Shown here: in pieces, positions 49,316 to 58,705 of the stretch
Layout of the letters: every line of letters begins with the position of its first letter
How positions within the stretch are numbered: position 1 is the first letter of the stretch
Assembly (NCBI GenBank): GCA_963678445.1
Contig: OY782877.1
Location: forward strand, 992,001 to 1,056,000
Length of the DNA: 64,000 bases
From: G963678445 sp963678445
GTDB lineage: Bacteria > Hydrogenedentota > Hydrogenedentia > Hydrogenedentales > G963678445
Direction of reading: 5' to 3'
The notes under the pieces: model-generated
The model's database searches: none
What the model saw: the letters and a program-made list of their open reading frames with translations, nothing else
What the model was told of the DNA's origin: nothing
Made by a program: the position numbers and the translations under genes

Positions 49316-51622
49316 TTAACTTTTTTCTGACGATTCAAAGATTTTTTTGAGCACTTCGGTCAACTCTCTGGCTTGATACGGTTTTTGGATGAATCCCGCG
49401 AGTTCTTCAGCGGCAATCTCCTCGGTGATCTCCTCTTCATTGTAGCCGCTGGTAAACACGATAGGAACATCAGTACGAATCTTTTTCATTGCCTTAAAGG
49501 CCTCTAAGCCGCTCATGGTCGGCATGGTCATATCCAGAAGCACCAGCGTGAGCGTATCGGAATGCGCTTGAAATTCCTGTACCCCTTGTTCTCCATTCTC
49601 GGCAGACAACACCTCAAAACCAATACGCTTCAGCATAGCGCAGGCCATCTTGCGCACCATTGTTTCATCATCCACGATCAAAGCCGTGCCGCTATGGTGC
49701 CATTGCGGCAGGTGCGAATCATGCACTGGCGCTACTTTCTCCTGCATACGCTCCTCGCTGGCGGGTAAGAGCACACGAAAGGTGGTGCCCCGCCCTGGTT
49801 CGCTCTGTACTTTTACCGCGCCCTGGTGACTTCGTGCAATACCATATACGGCTGCCAATCCCAAACCGCGCCCTTCGACTTTTGTCGTAAAGAAAGGGTC
49901 GAAGACCTTCGTGCGAACATCCCGATCCATTCCACATCCCGTATCGGAAACACGAATATATACGTATTCTCCTTCTTTAAGTTCTTCATTTCCGGGAAGC
50001 GCGTAGAAAAAATTCTTGTCGCATTGCATTTTTCCGGTACGGACTTCTATCCGCCCATTATGCTCCCCAATGGCTTCCGAAGCATTGATGACCAGGTTCA
50101 TCACAATTTGATGCAACTGTGCTGAATCTCCACAAACCGCTGGCAACACTGGCGCAAGATCGATCTGGAGCTTCGCCCGTTTCGAAATTGAAAGCTTTAA
50201 TAATGGCGTCATCTCTGTAATCAACGCATTAATATCCAACAACGCCGTTTGTATGTGTCCTTTACCCGTATAGGCCAGCAACTGCTTGCATAGCTCCTTG
50301 GCATCCTGCGCCGACTTGCTAATCTGCTGAACCACTTCGAGATGCGGAGAATCCGCAGGCAAATCCATCGACAGCATACTGGCAGGCCCCAATACCCCCA
50401 TCAGCAGATTATTGAAATCATGGGCAATCCCGCTGGCCAACAGCCCCATACTTTCCAATTTCTGTGTTTGCTGTACCTGCGCCTCAAATTCGATACGACG
50501 TTTTTCCGCGCGTTTGCGCTCGGTGATATCTTCAGAAAAAACAAGCAGCTGATCCTTGGATACGTATACGTAGGTAAACACAACATCCCGTTCTCCCCCC
50601 ACAAAACGCCCAACGAATGTTGTCTCACGCTTACCCACGGTGCGATCGCGATAGCACGCCCGCAAATCTTCCACTATTTCCGGAACATCAAAAAAGATAT
50701 CGGTCGCCATCTTCCCCACCGCCCCCATAATCAAGCCCTCGCTTGACAAATCCGCCGCACGATTAAACGCCGTCAATACAAAATCATCATCTTCATAGCG
50801 CCACACCGTTGCAGGTATAGGAACCGCACGAAATTGCAGGCGAAACTGTTCCTCATTTTCCCGGGCAGACACTTCCATCCGTTTCACCGCCGTAATGTCC
50901 CGCATAATTGCCAAGATATAGCCTGCATCTTCCCATGCAAAATGCGCCCCACGCATCGACACAAAAAATGACTCTCCATTACTGCGAAGGTGCATCAACT
51001 CAATTGTGTACACCCCTTCCTCCCGCACCCGTTTGAGAAAAGAATCAAACAAATGACGGTAATGCGCATGTAGAAAATCATTGCCCGTTTTATGCAGTAA
51101 CTCGTCGTAGCTGTACCCGTATAGACGGCACGCACTCGGATTGGCCTCGAGGACATGCCCATAAAAATCAAAGACAATAGCCGCTTCCGGCAGGGCGCGG
51201 AAGAGATATTTATACGATTCCTGCGCTGTATGCCAGGAGCTATGATAGCCCCTCGACAAACTCCGTATAACCACCTGCACAAAAACTTCATTGCCCTTCA
51301 CCGAATGTCCAAGATAGGAATCCAGAACCACGTTTTTAAGTTCGCCCTCAAGCGTTCGAAACGTGCAGGTGATTCCATGCACCTCATGTAATTCTGAACG
51401 TTCGCCACCGGTTAACGCCGTTGCGGACCCTTCTAAAATCAATTTCGACAAAGGAACGCCTACGACACTTTCCGGGTCGGAAAAATGACCATTCAGGCCA
51501 AAAATATGAAATGCCCCCTCGTCCATCGCCGAAACAATACCGTCCGTTCGATAACGGTATATTCCCAACTCGCCAAACTGCAGCGCTGCTGCAGCCTGCG
51601 TTGCTTGTGCCTTCGTATCCAA
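49316..51622 (-). CDS. PAS-rich hybrid histidine kinase with receiver domain
   Basis: A 768-residue cytoplasmic hybrid sensor kinase without membrane spans. Three PAS-like regions are visible, at about 15-125, 135-250 (LPEAAIVFDFYGHVLEANPSACRLYGYS) and 262-370. The H-box is GIAHDFNNLL with His401. The ATPase domain has the N-box NLVINASEAIG, G1 DTGCGMD and G2 GRGLGLAAVYGI. A C-terminal receiver domain (about 645-760) has its phosphoacceptor Asp in LVLLDMTMP, and Thr and Lys in FTSGY and IQKPYQ. The DFNNLL type is typical of soluble kinases that phosphorylate internal receivers. No separate response regulator gene is adjacent, and its input is unknown. Confidence 0.92.
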   Translation of the reverse strand: MDTKAQATQAAAALQFGELGIYRYRTDGIVSAMDEGAFHIFGLNGHFSDPESVVGVPLSKLILEGSATALTGGERSELHEVHGITCTFRTLEGELKNVVLDSYLGHSVKGNEVFVQVVIRSLSRGYHSSWHTAQESYKYLFRALPEAAIVFDFYGHVLEANPSACRLYGYSYDELLHKTGNDFLHAHYRHLFDSFLKRVREEGVYTIELMHLRSNGESFFVSMRGAHFAWEDAGYILAIMRDITAVKRMEVSARENEEQFRLQFRAVPIPATVWRYEDDDFVLTAFNRAADLSSEGLIMGAVGKMATDIFFDVPEIVEDLRACYRDRTVGKRETTFVGRFVGGERDVVFTYVYVSKDQLLVFSEDITERKRAEKRRIEFEAQVQQTQKLESMGLLASGIAHDFNNLLMGVLGPASMLSMDLPADSPHLEVVQQISKSAQDAKELCKQLLAYTGKGHIQTALLDINALITEMTPLLKLSISKRAKLQIDLAPVLPAVCGDSAQLHQIVMNLVINASEAIGEHNGRIEVRTGKMQCDKNFFYALPGNEELKEGEYVYIRVSDTGCGMDRDVRTKVFDPFFTTKVEGRGLGLAAVYGIARSHQGAVKVQSEPGRGTTFRVLLPASEERMQEKVAPVHDSHLPQWHHSGTALIVDDETMVRKMACAMLKRIGFEVLSAENGEQGVQEFQAHSDTLTLVLLDMTMPTMSGLEAFKAMKKIRTDVPIVFTSGYNEEEITEEIAAEELAGFIQKPYQARELTEVLKKIFESSEKS

Positions 51623-51817
51623 AACCCCGCCCCCTTTTATCTGCCGTTTCAGTATGGTCGATACGCTATTTCTCTTCTTTCACTATACGGCAAAAACGAC
51701 AATTGCGCCAGCGATTCACGCGCGTTACAATAGCTAAAAGTGGACTTTTTTTGTACAGAAAACGCGCTACTTCACTTAAAAAAACACACTAATCTGCCAT
51801 CAACATGGAGAAAAAAT

Positions 51818-52990
51818 ATGCCCGGTTTCCTGTTCACCTGTCTATGCGCCCTGCTCACCGCTCCTGAAGCGCCCCCGATGCTCCAATTCGAACGCACCTG
51901 CATCAGCAGCGATGCCTACGAGGCCGCATCTGTTCTGGATGTCGACAACGACGGTGCCGTGGATATTTTGTCCGGCGCATTCTGGTACGCAGGCCCCGAT
52001 TTCACCAGCAAGCACCGCGTGTGCACGCTCGAACCTATCAATACTTACTACGACGATTTTTCCTGCTATCCCATGGATGTTAATGGGGATGGCTATATGG
52101 ATGTGATTAGCGGTGGCTACTGGGGTAAGGTGCTGCGTTGGCGAGAAAATCCCCAGGGAAAGACCACGCTCTGGACCACCCACGATGTCGCCGAGGTGGG
52201 CCCTATCGAACGCGCCTGCTTCTACGATATAGATGGAGACGGCATTGTGGAAATTTTCCCCGTCACCGCCCCCGTACACTTTTTCAAACTCGTATGTGAC
52301 AGTGCTGGAAAGCCGCAGGGTCGTTTCGAACAGTACACACTGCCAGGAAAAGGCGGTGGACATGGTTTTGGATGCGGCGACATCAACGGTGACGATCGTC
52401 CCGACGTCATTCTCGCACGCGGTTGGTACGAAGCACCCGCCGACCCATGCCAAACCTCACAATGGCAGTGGCACAAAGAATTCAACCTCGGTCGCGCCAG
52501 CGTGCCTATCCTCGTCTTCGATGTAAACCAGGATGGCCTGAACGACCTGATTGTTGGCGAGGCGCACGACTATGGCCTCTACTGGCTGGAACAGCACAAT
52601 AAAAAGGAAAAGCGCCGCTGGAAAAAACACATCATCGAAACTGACCGTTCCCAATTCCACGACCTGCAGCTTGCCGATATCGATCACGATGGCGTCCTGG
52701 AACTTATCACCGGCAAACGTTACCGCGCCCACAACGGACACGATCCGGGTTCAGATGACCCACTAGGGCTCTACTACTACGAAATCAACCGTGGCGACTT
52801 CCAACGCATCACCCTCGACTACGGGCCACCCGAAAAAGCCAGCGGCGCAGGCATCTACCTATGGATAGCCGACATCGATAAAAACGGCTGGGAAGACATT
52901 GTCGCCCCTGGCAAAGAAGGCCTCTACCTCTTCAAAAACCAAGGACCAAAAACCACGCACAACACCCCTAACTCGCAGAAAGAAGAATAG
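51818..52990 (+). CDS. secreted FG-GAP/VCBS repeat protein
   Basis: A 390-residue exported protein with a short signal peptide (MPGFLFTCLCALLTA) and a series of FG-GAP-like calcium-binding repeats that should fold as a beta-propeller. Repeats show DVDNDGAVDILSG, DVNGDGYMDVISG, DIDGDGIVEIFP, DINGDDRPDVILARGWY, DVNQDGLNDLIVG, DIDHDGVLELITG and DIDKNGWEDIVAPG, so seven blades. The DxDxDGxxD loops bind Ca2+. The ATG at 51818 has GGAG about 8 nt upstream. The ligand is unknown; such proteins in polysaccharide degraders often bind carbohydrates or act as scaffolds. Confidence 0.85.
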   Translation: MPGFLFTCLCALLTAPEAPPMLQFERTCISSDAYEAASVLDVDNDGAVDILSGAFWYAGPDFTSKHRVCTLEPINTYYDDFSCYPMDVNGDGYMDVISGGYWGKVLRWRENPQGKTTLWTTHDVAEVGPIERACFYDIDGDGIVEIFPVTAPVHFFKLVCDSAGKPQGRFEQYTLPGKGGGHGFGCGDINGDDRPDVILARGWYEAPADPCQTSQWQWHKEFNLGRASVPILVFDVNQDGLNDLIVGEAHDYGLYWLEQHNKKEKRRWKKHIIETDRSQFHDLQLADIDHDGVLELITGKRYRAHNGHDPGSDDPLGLYYYEINRGDFQRITLDYGPPEKASGAGIYLWIADIDKNGWEDIVAPGKEGLYLFKNQGPKTTHNTPNSQKEE

Positions 52991-52994
52991 ACAC

Positions 52995-53168
52995 ATGCGT
53001 CATTTTCAGCTCAATCGCCCACAAAAGACTCCGCCACCAAATCCTCTTGTAGCAGCCATCAAATCTATGTTCTACTTCTATGTAGGTTTTCGGGCTGTGC
53101 TCATTCTGATCGCAATTTTGGGTGTTTTAGCTACCGCCAGCCACCACTTCTTCGCAACCCTTTTCTAA
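52995..53168 (+). CDS. 57-residue single-span membrane protein
   Basis: A small protein that starts MRHFQLNRPQKTPPPNP and has one hydrophobic span (about 29-48, FYFYVGFRAVLILIAILGVLA), ending HHFFATLF. It begins 4 bp after the FG-GAP gene stop and is probably in the same transcript. The ribosome-binding site is weak (AGAAGAA). No family is recognised. Confidence 0.55.
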   Translation: MRHFQLNRPQKTPPPNPLVAAIKSMFYFYVGFRAVLILIAILGVLATASHHFFATLF

Positions 53169-53269
53169 TAGGATTCAGGGAAAGCACCCCAAAAAACACC
53201 GATAAAATTCAATTCTCCTCTCCAGAATACGTGAAACCCTCTTCCTGCTTAAGTATGCTGTTCGCCAAA

Positions 53270-54745
53270 CTAGACGTCGGCTTTGGCTTTGGCTACGGCG
53301 GCGTTCCAGCCGGTGAGGGCTTGGGTGCGTTGGGATTCCGTCCAGGTTGGCTCGAAAATGCGGTCCACTTGGAAGATATGACGTAGCTCGTCCTGATCAC
53401 GCCAGAACCCCACGGCGAGTCCGGCAAGGAAAGCAGCACCCAGGGCGGTGGTCTCGATGGTTTTGCCACGCACCACGGGAAGGTTCATGAGATTGGCCTG
53501 TTGTTGCAGCAACAGGTTGTTAGCGGAGGCGCCGCCATCGACGCGTAGTTGCCGAAGCTTCTCGCCACTGTCCTGTTCCATTGTGCAAAGCACATCCGCC
53601 GATTGAAACGCTATCGACTCCAATGCTGCACGCACCAGATGCGCCCGATTGGCACCGCGGGTAAGCCCTGTAATGACACCCCGCGCGCGCATGTCCCAGT
53701 GCGGCGCTCCCAAGCCTACGAATGCGGGCACAATGTATACGCCGCCTGTATCGGACACTTGCGCAGCCACTGTTTCGCATTCTGCAGCAGAGGAAATGAG
53801 TTGCAGTTCATCGCGCAACCATTGAATCACCGCTCCACCTACGAACACACTGCCTTCGAGCGCGTACTCCACCTTGTCGCCCAATCCCCAAGCAATCGTG
53901 GTCAGCAGACCATTTTCGGAAGCAACCGGCGTATCGCCCGTGTTCATAAGCAGGAAGCAGCCGGTACCATAGGTGTTTTTACAGGCGTTTTTGTCAAAAG
54001 CCGTCTGCCCAAAAAGCGCGCCCTGCTGATCGCCCACCAAGGCCGCCACGGGAATTTCACCGCCCAAGGCCGTTGTAATCCCATAGACATGGCTCGTAGG
54101 ACAGACCTCAGGGAGCATGGACTCAGGAATCTCCAAACGCTTCAGCAGGGTTTCATCCCACTGCAGGGTGTGGATGTTATACAACATCGTTCGCGACGCA
54201 TTGCTGTAATCCGTCGCATGACGTCCCGTAAGTTTGTACAGCAACCAGGCGTCTATGGTGCCAAAACAAAGCTCCCCACGTGCGGCACGCTCCCGCGCCC
54301 CCTCTACATGCTCCAACAACCAATGCACCTTTGTCCCCGAAAAATATGCATCCGGCACCAGCCCCGTCCGCTGCCGGATTTCATCCGCCCAGCCCTCCGC
54401 CTTTAATGTTTCACAAAACTCTGTCGTACGACGACACTGCCACACGATCGCATTATGAATCGGAGCACCCGTAACGCGATCCCACACTACCGTTGTTTCC
54501 CGCTGATTCGTGATTCCGATCGCCGCTACATCTGTGGGAGACACACCACTATCCGCAAGCACCCTTCGCGCCGTCGCCAACTGCGTATTCCAGATCTCAT
54601 ATGGATCATGCTCCACCCACCCGGGTTGCGGATACACCTGCTTAAACTCCTGCTGCGCCACCGCCACAATATTGCCCGCATTATCAAAAAGAATACTGCG
54701 CGAACTCGTCGTACCCTGATCCAACGCCAAAATATACTTGCTCAT
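53270..54745 (-). CDS. glpK: glycerol kinase
   Basis: A 491-residue FGGY-family kinase that phosphorylates glycerol to sn-glycerol-3-phosphate. It opens ALDQGTTSSRSILFD (ATP-binding loop) and has the GlpK-specific QQEFKQVYPQPGWVEHDP, ITNQRETTVVWDR, GTIDAWLLYKLTGR, NTYGTGCFLLMNTG and GGAVIQWLRDELQLI, plus the C-terminal VDGGASANNLLLQQQANL. The length is right for the family. The ATG at 54745 follows GAGGA. glpF, glpD and other glycerol genes are not in the window, so it stands alone. Confidence 0.96.
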   Translation of the reverse strand: MSKYILALDQGTTSSRSILFDNAGNIVAVAQQEFKQVYPQPGWVEHDPYEIWNTQLATARRVLADSGVSPTDVAAIGITNQRETTVVWDRVTGAPIHNAIVWQCRRTTEFCETLKAEGWADEIRQRTGLVPDAYFSGTKVHWLLEHVEGARERAARGELCFGTIDAWLLYKLTGRHATDYSNASRTMLYNIHTLQWDETLLKRLEIPESMLPEVCPTSHVYGITTALGGEIPVAALVGDQQGALFGQTAFDKNACKNTYGTGCFLLMNTGDTPVASENGLLTTIAWGLGDKVEYALEGSVFVGGAVIQWLRDELQLISSAAECETVAAQVSDTGGVYIVPAFVGLGAPHWDMRARGVITGLTRGANRAHLVRAALESIAFQSADVLCTMEQDSGEKLRQLRVDGGASANNLLLQQQANLMNLPVVRGKTIETTALGAAFLAGLAVGFWRDQDELRHIFQVDRIFEPTWTESQRTQALTGWNAAVAKAKADV

Positions 54746-54872
54746 ACCCACATCCTCTCGTCAAAACGAACCGAACCCTTCCCCTTACCCCCTCTCCCAC
54801 CGACCTTAACACACCTTCATCCAACACTGTCAAAAACAACCCTCAATCCGCCATTTAGCTCGTAGTTCTGAA

Positions 54873-55532
54873 TTAAAGGTCTCTGGTTGTCCTGGAAAAA
54901 TAGGCTTTGGCATAAGAATGATTCGAATCAATTTCCAGTACTCGGCGAAATGCGACTTCCCCTTCCTCAATAAACCTCATATGACATAAACAGTAGCCCA
55001 TAGCATAATGTGCATCAGCATAGCATGGATTAAGCTCTATCGCTTTCTGCAACATGGTTAATTCTTTCTGAAGTTTCCCCTGGCCATCTAATATAGATGC
55101 TATGTAATAATACACATCCGACTTTTCCGCATCATTTCTAATCAAAAGTACTGCTTTTTTTAGTTCAACTATAGCGTCATCCATCCTCCCTTCTTCTTCA
55201 TACAACAGGGCCAATCGTATACGGAGTCGGTACCATTTAGGTTGGAGCGCCACTTGATTTAAAAAAAAGGGGAGCGCTAAGTTGGAATATCCCATACTAG
55301 AAAGGAGGAGTATTAAAACAACACAAAACAACGGAAAACGTTTCTGCGAATTCTGTTGAAGTATTTCTTGTGCCTCTATTTCGCGTCCTTTATATACCAA
55401 AAAAAGTACTTTTACAATTAGAAAGGTCTTTATCGGATGAAATAACACACTACTCAAACGGTGCGCTCTCAACAAGCGTTTCCACACTGAAAGATTAGGG
55501 AAAATATTCGGAAAAGCGAAATTTTCATTCAT
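54873..55532 (-). CDS. membrane-anchored TPR protein
   Basis: A 219-residue protein. One membrane segment at about 67-89 (FPLFCVVLILLLSSMGYSNLAL) is followed by tetratricopeptide repeats (about 95-215) such as YRLRIRLALLYEEEGRMDDA, SDVYYYIASILDGQGKLQKE and ADAHYAMGYCLCHMRFIEEG. It probably serves as a scaffold for protein contacts at the membrane. No partner can be named. The gene is AT-richer than glpK next to it. Confidence 0.75.
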   Translation of the reverse strand: MNENFAFPNIFPNLSVWKRLLRAHRLSSVLFHPIKTFLIVKVLFLVYKGREIEAQEILQQNSQKRFPLFCVVLILLLSSMGYSNLALPFFLNQVALQPKWYRLRIRLALLYEEEGRMDDAIVELKKAVLLIRNDAEKSDVYYYIASILDGQGKLQKELTMLQKAIELNPCYADAHYAMGYCLCHMRFIEEGEVAFRRVLEIDSNHSYAKAYFSRTTRDL

Positions 55533-55604
55533 TTTACGAAGACTACATGTAGTATCTGTTGCAAAAATACTATCCTAACCTTGTCCCCTCAGAGAAGCAA
55601 AAAA

Positions 55605-55641
55605 GTGGCCAGAGCCACATCCAGGAGATATGGTTCTTACG
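55605..55641 (+). repeat. DPR repeat, left half
   Basis: Head hairpin GTGGCCAGAGCCAC (55605-55618), followed by GATATGGTTCTTACGC. The tail is absent and is replaced by sequence running into the HP-2 hairpin. Confidence 0.65.
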
Positions 55642-55693
55642 CTTCGCACCCCCAGCTCCACCAACCTACTCCAAAAGTTTTTTTGAAGGGGGT

Positions 55694-55731
55694 CTGGGGG
55701 GAACTTTTTGTTCACAAAAAGTTCCCCCCAG
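55694..55731 (-). terminator. HP-2 long hairpin after the PHP-domain gene
   Basis: CTGGGGGGAACTTTTTG (55694-55710) pairs perfectly over 17 bp with 55715-55731 around TTCA. Flanks GAAGGGGGT and AAAATCTT are shared with the copy at 58656. It lies 8 bp past the stop of the PHP-domain gene, and the minus-strand transcript would run into an A/T-rich flank. Confidence 0.7.
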
Positions 55732-55738
55732 CAAAATC

Positions 55739-57100
55739 TTAAAAACTCTGCGCGGTCAGGTTAATGGGGTTGGTGTACACCCAAGGTGTCCATTCGTCGA
55801 GGATATTCAGTTCCGCCTCTACACGGTAATTGCCCGGCAGGTCGGCGCGCCATTTCAGCGAGGCGCCTTCTGTCTGGTAGGCTACTTCGCCATCACGCAT
55901 GATGGTAAAGCGAACAACGTGGGGGGAATAGGCGCGCAGCTCTGTATCTTCGGAGAAGGGCAGGTCCTCGCCCATGACCGCCTGCCCCGAGGCATTCTCC
56001 GCTTCCCAGACGAAACCGGTGCTATCCGCGATAGCATCGAAGCCGACAAAAATACGCCCTGAGGACATGGCGCCCAGAACCGCCTCTTGCGTCAAATCCG
56101 CCGCGAGCACATGCGTCGCCACATACTGCACTAACAGGGAATAGGGATCCAATTGATATCGAAACAATTCCCGATTGGGTTCCAAGGGTCCGAAAAAGCT
56201 ACGCAACAACAACCGCTCTAACCGGTTCAGGGGATACTCACCAATGGTATGGTCATCTGATTGCCGCACCAACAAGGTTTCTGCTGCGGTAAAAACACCG
56301 TAGACACCTTGGTTTTGGTGACAATCGTTAGCAGCGATTCCTGGAAAACGCCGTTGTTTGCTCATCCGGTCCCATTGCTCCAGTAATTGGGTGGGACGAT
56401 CAAAGATGAGGCGGAACGTATGCATGGGATAATCCCACATATTCAGCAGGATGTCCGGAATCAACGGCGCCAGCTCCTCGTCCAGCAAATCGGTATGGAT
56501 ATTGTAGATCTCTGTTCCCACCAGATCGGGCAGATCCCAGCGACGCGGATTTTCCGGATGCGCAAAAAAGAGGAATCCGTCTTTCTCGCCAATCTCTTTG
56601 GCCAGAAAATCCTGGTCTGCGCCGCATTCCAGCACCGTATCTCTGGGCAGGCCCCACGGCATAAATCCGTCGTACATTTCATAGCCGGGGATAAAAAGCA
56701 CGTTATTGTAAACTCCGCTCCACTGCAATGAGTAGTCCGCTCTTCCCTCCGCACAGTGATCGGACATGCAGATGAATTGACGGTCGGTATCTTTCAGTAC
56801 CTGCAAGATGTCCTCAAACGGCATTTCTGAGTCATGGGAAAGGTACGAATGGCTATGGCAAACCCCGCGATACTCTTTCCAGCGTGTTCGCGCGGGCGTC
56901 TCATGTCGGTCAGCGCGAATAGCCTCCCACGCAGCCTGCGTTTTAGGAAAATCAACATACCGATGGCGGAGTGCATCCTTGAAAAAATACCCCAGCACTC
57001 CTAGTGGTGTCAGGATAAGTATAAGGAGGAATATAAGCCCCCAAAACCACAGACGACGAAATATACTTTTCTTTTTTCCAGTTTTTTTTTCGGACGACAT
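55739..57100 (-). CDS. membrane-anchored PHP-domain metal-dependent phosphoesterase-like protein
   Basis: A 453-residue protein with a basic N-terminus and one membrane span (about 17-40, LWFWGLIFLLILILTPLGVLG), followed by a large extracytoplasmic PHP domain. The metal-binding signatures of the family are visible in order: CHSHSYLSHDSE, MSDHC, PGYEMYDG, FAHPENP and AANDCH. C-terminal residues about 360-450 form a beta-rich domain. PHP enzymes cleave phosphoester bonds with two or three metal ions; an exported, anchored version acting on periplasmic or external substrates is inferred. The ATG at 57100 is chosen; a GTG at 57112 is possible. HP-2 and DPR copies lie just past the stop. Confidence 0.75.
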   Translation of the reverse strand: MSSEKKTGKKKSIFRRLWFWGLIFLLILILTPLGVLGYFFKDALRHRYVDFPKTQAAWEAIRADRHETPARTRWKEYRGVCHSHSYLSHDSEMPFEDILQVLKDTDRQFICMSDHCAEGRADYSLQWSGVYNNVLFIPGYEMYDGFMPWGLPRDTVLECGADQDFLAKEIGEKDGFLFFAHPENPRRWDLPDLVGTEIYNIHTDLLDEELAPLIPDILLNMWDYPMHTFRLIFDRPTQLLEQWDRMSKQRRFPGIAANDCHQNQGVYGVFTAAETLLVRQSDDHTIGEYPLNRLERLLLRSFFGPLEPNRELFRYQLDPYSLLVQYVATHVLAADLTQEAVLGAMSSGRIFVGFDAIADSTGFVWEAENASGQAVMGEDLPFSEDTELRAYSPHVVRFTIMRDGEVAYQTEGASLKWRADLPGNYRVEAELNILDEWTPWVYTNPINLTAQSF

Positions 57101-57176
57101 TTTATAATTCACTTTCCAAGGTTCATATTCAGCAAATTTATCACGACGTTCTGCAAATGACTAGAAACACGTCCCC

Positions 57177-58508
57177 TCAACGTCTCGTTTTCTTATCCCG
57201 CTGCTCCAACGCATCCATACGATGCTTAAATTCCGCCTCCTTACCCCGTTCCACGGGCTGGTAATACTTACCGCGTGGCAGACCGTAATCTTGCGTCACA
57301 TAGCCATCTTCATAGTCGTGGGCGTACTTGTAGCCCTCGCCGCGTCCCAGACGCTTCGCCCCTTTGTAGTGCGTATCTTGCAGATGCGCCGGAATCGCTG
57401 TTGTCTTTTCCTCGCGCACATCCTTCAACGCGGTATCGATTGCTACACATGACGCGTTGCTCTTCGGTGCACAGGCAACATAGGTGGCCGCCTGGGCAAG
57501 AATAATGCGCGCTTCGGGCATACCAATAAACTCACAAGTCTGCCAGGCAGACGTAGCCACCGTCAATGCCATTGGATCGGCATTGCCCACATCCTCCGAA
57601 GCCGCAATGCAAATACGACGCGCTACAAAACGTGGCGTCTCCCCCGCCTCCAGCATACGCGCCATCCAATACAAAGCCGCATCGGGATGACTGCCCCGCA
57701 TGCTCTTGATAAAAGCCGACGCAGCATCATAATGCTCATCGCCTGCTCCATCATAGTGCAGCAACTTGCGTTGTATAGACTCACACGCCTCACTCAAGGT
57801 TACATGAATATGCGCTTCTTCCGGCGGCGTGGTAAGTAGCGCCACTTCCAACGCATTCAAGGCACGCCGCACATCTCCCTCGGCGAACAATGCAATATGC
57901 GCCAACGCCTCCTCATCCACCTCTATCGTCATATCGGAAAAACCCAACTCAGGGTGCTGCAACGCCCGGCGCAGCAACACCATCAAATCCTCCTGTTCCA
58001 GACGTTTAAACTCAAAAATCTGGGAACGGGACAACAACGGCGCCACCACAGAAAAAAATGGGTTTTCCGTAGTCGCGCCAATGAGCGTAATACTGCCATT
58101 TTCCACATCGGGCAGCAGCGCATCCTGCTGTGCACGATTAAAGCGGTGGATTTCATCCACAAAGACGATCGTTTTGCGCTGCTCATGCACCCGCCGCTGC
58201 TTCGCCTGCTCAATCAACGCACGCAGCTCACGCACCCCCGAAGTTACCGCATTCAGCGGCTCAAAGACCGATTTCGTACGCATCGCAATAATACGCGCCA
58301 GCGCCGTCTTCCCCACCCCCGGCGGCCCATACAGTATCAGCGAGGTAACCCGATCCGCCTCAATCGCACGCCGCAATATTTTGCCCGGCGCCAGAATATG
58401 CGTCTGCCCCACCAACTCATCTAACGTGCGCGGCGCTACACGACGCGCCAACGGCGCTTCCTTGCGCATCCGCTCCGCAGCAGCATGCTCAAAAAGATCC
58501 TTTTTCAT
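57177..58508 (-). CDS. rarA: replication-associated recombination ATPase RarA (MgsA)
   Basis: A 443-residue clamp-loader-like AAA+ ATPase that acts at stalled replication forks. It has the RPxTLDELVGQ start (APRTLDELVGQTHIL), Walker A GPPGVGKT, Walker B TIVFVDEIHRFN and sensor 1 IGATTENPFF. The C-terminal MgsA/RarA oligomerisation domain shows DAALYWMARMLEAGETPRFV, HLQDTHYKGAKRLGRGEGYKYAHDY and a basic tail. The length is normal. It stands alone. Confidence 0.96.
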   Translation of the reverse strand: MKKDLFEHAAAERMRKEAPLARRVAPRTLDELVGQTHILAPGKILRRAIEADRVTSLILYGPPGVGKTALARIIAMRTKSVFEPLNAVTSGVRELRALIEQAKQRRVHEQRKTIVFVDEIHRFNRAQQDALLPDVENGSITLIGATTENPFFSVVAPLLSRSQIFEFKRLEQEDLMVLLRRALQHPELGFSDMTIEVDEEALAHIALFAEGDVRRALNALEVALLTTPPEEAHIHVTLSEACESIQRKLLHYDGAGDEHYDAASAFIKSMRGSHPDAALYWMARMLEAGETPRFVARRICIAASEDVGNADPMALTVATSAWQTCEFIGMPEARIILAQAATYVACAPKSNASCVAIDTALKDVREEKTTAIPAHLQDTHYKGAKRLGRGEGYKYAHDYEDGYVTQDYGLPRGKYYQPVERGKEAEFKHRMDALEQRDKKTRR

Positions 58509-58547
58509 GCCACACTATCTCTTATCGCGTTTTGACTTTTGTAACTC

Positions 58548-58577
58548 CTTCTTTCTTTTTACGAAAAAAGAAAGAAG
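58548..58577 (-). terminator. HP-1 hairpin near the rarA start
   Basis: CTTCTTTCTTTTT (58548-58560) pairs perfectly with AAAAAGAAAGAAG (58565-58577) around ACGA. The right flank CAAAGAAAAACGAA is identical to the copy at 32270. It lies upstream of rarA and downstream of the flavoprotein gene at 58706, together with an HP-2 copy. Confidence 0.6.
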
Positions 58578-58655
58578 CAAAGAAAAACGAATATGCGCGT
58601 TAGCTTTATGAGCGTATCTCCAGCACCCTGCACTTAAAGTTTTTTTGAAGGGGGT

Positions 58656-58693
58656 CTGGGGGAAACTTTTTGTTCACAAAAAGTTTCCCCCAG
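58656..58693 (-). terminator. HP-2 long hairpin after the NfnB-like gene
   Basis: CTGGGGGAAACTTTTTG (58656-58672) pairs perfectly over 17 bp with 58677-58693 around TTCA. It differs from the copy at 55694 by one base pair (G-C to A-T), changed on both arms. It lies 13 bp past the stop of the flavoprotein gene at 58706. Confidence 0.72.
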
Positions 58694-58705
58694 TAAAAAT
58701 CTCAT

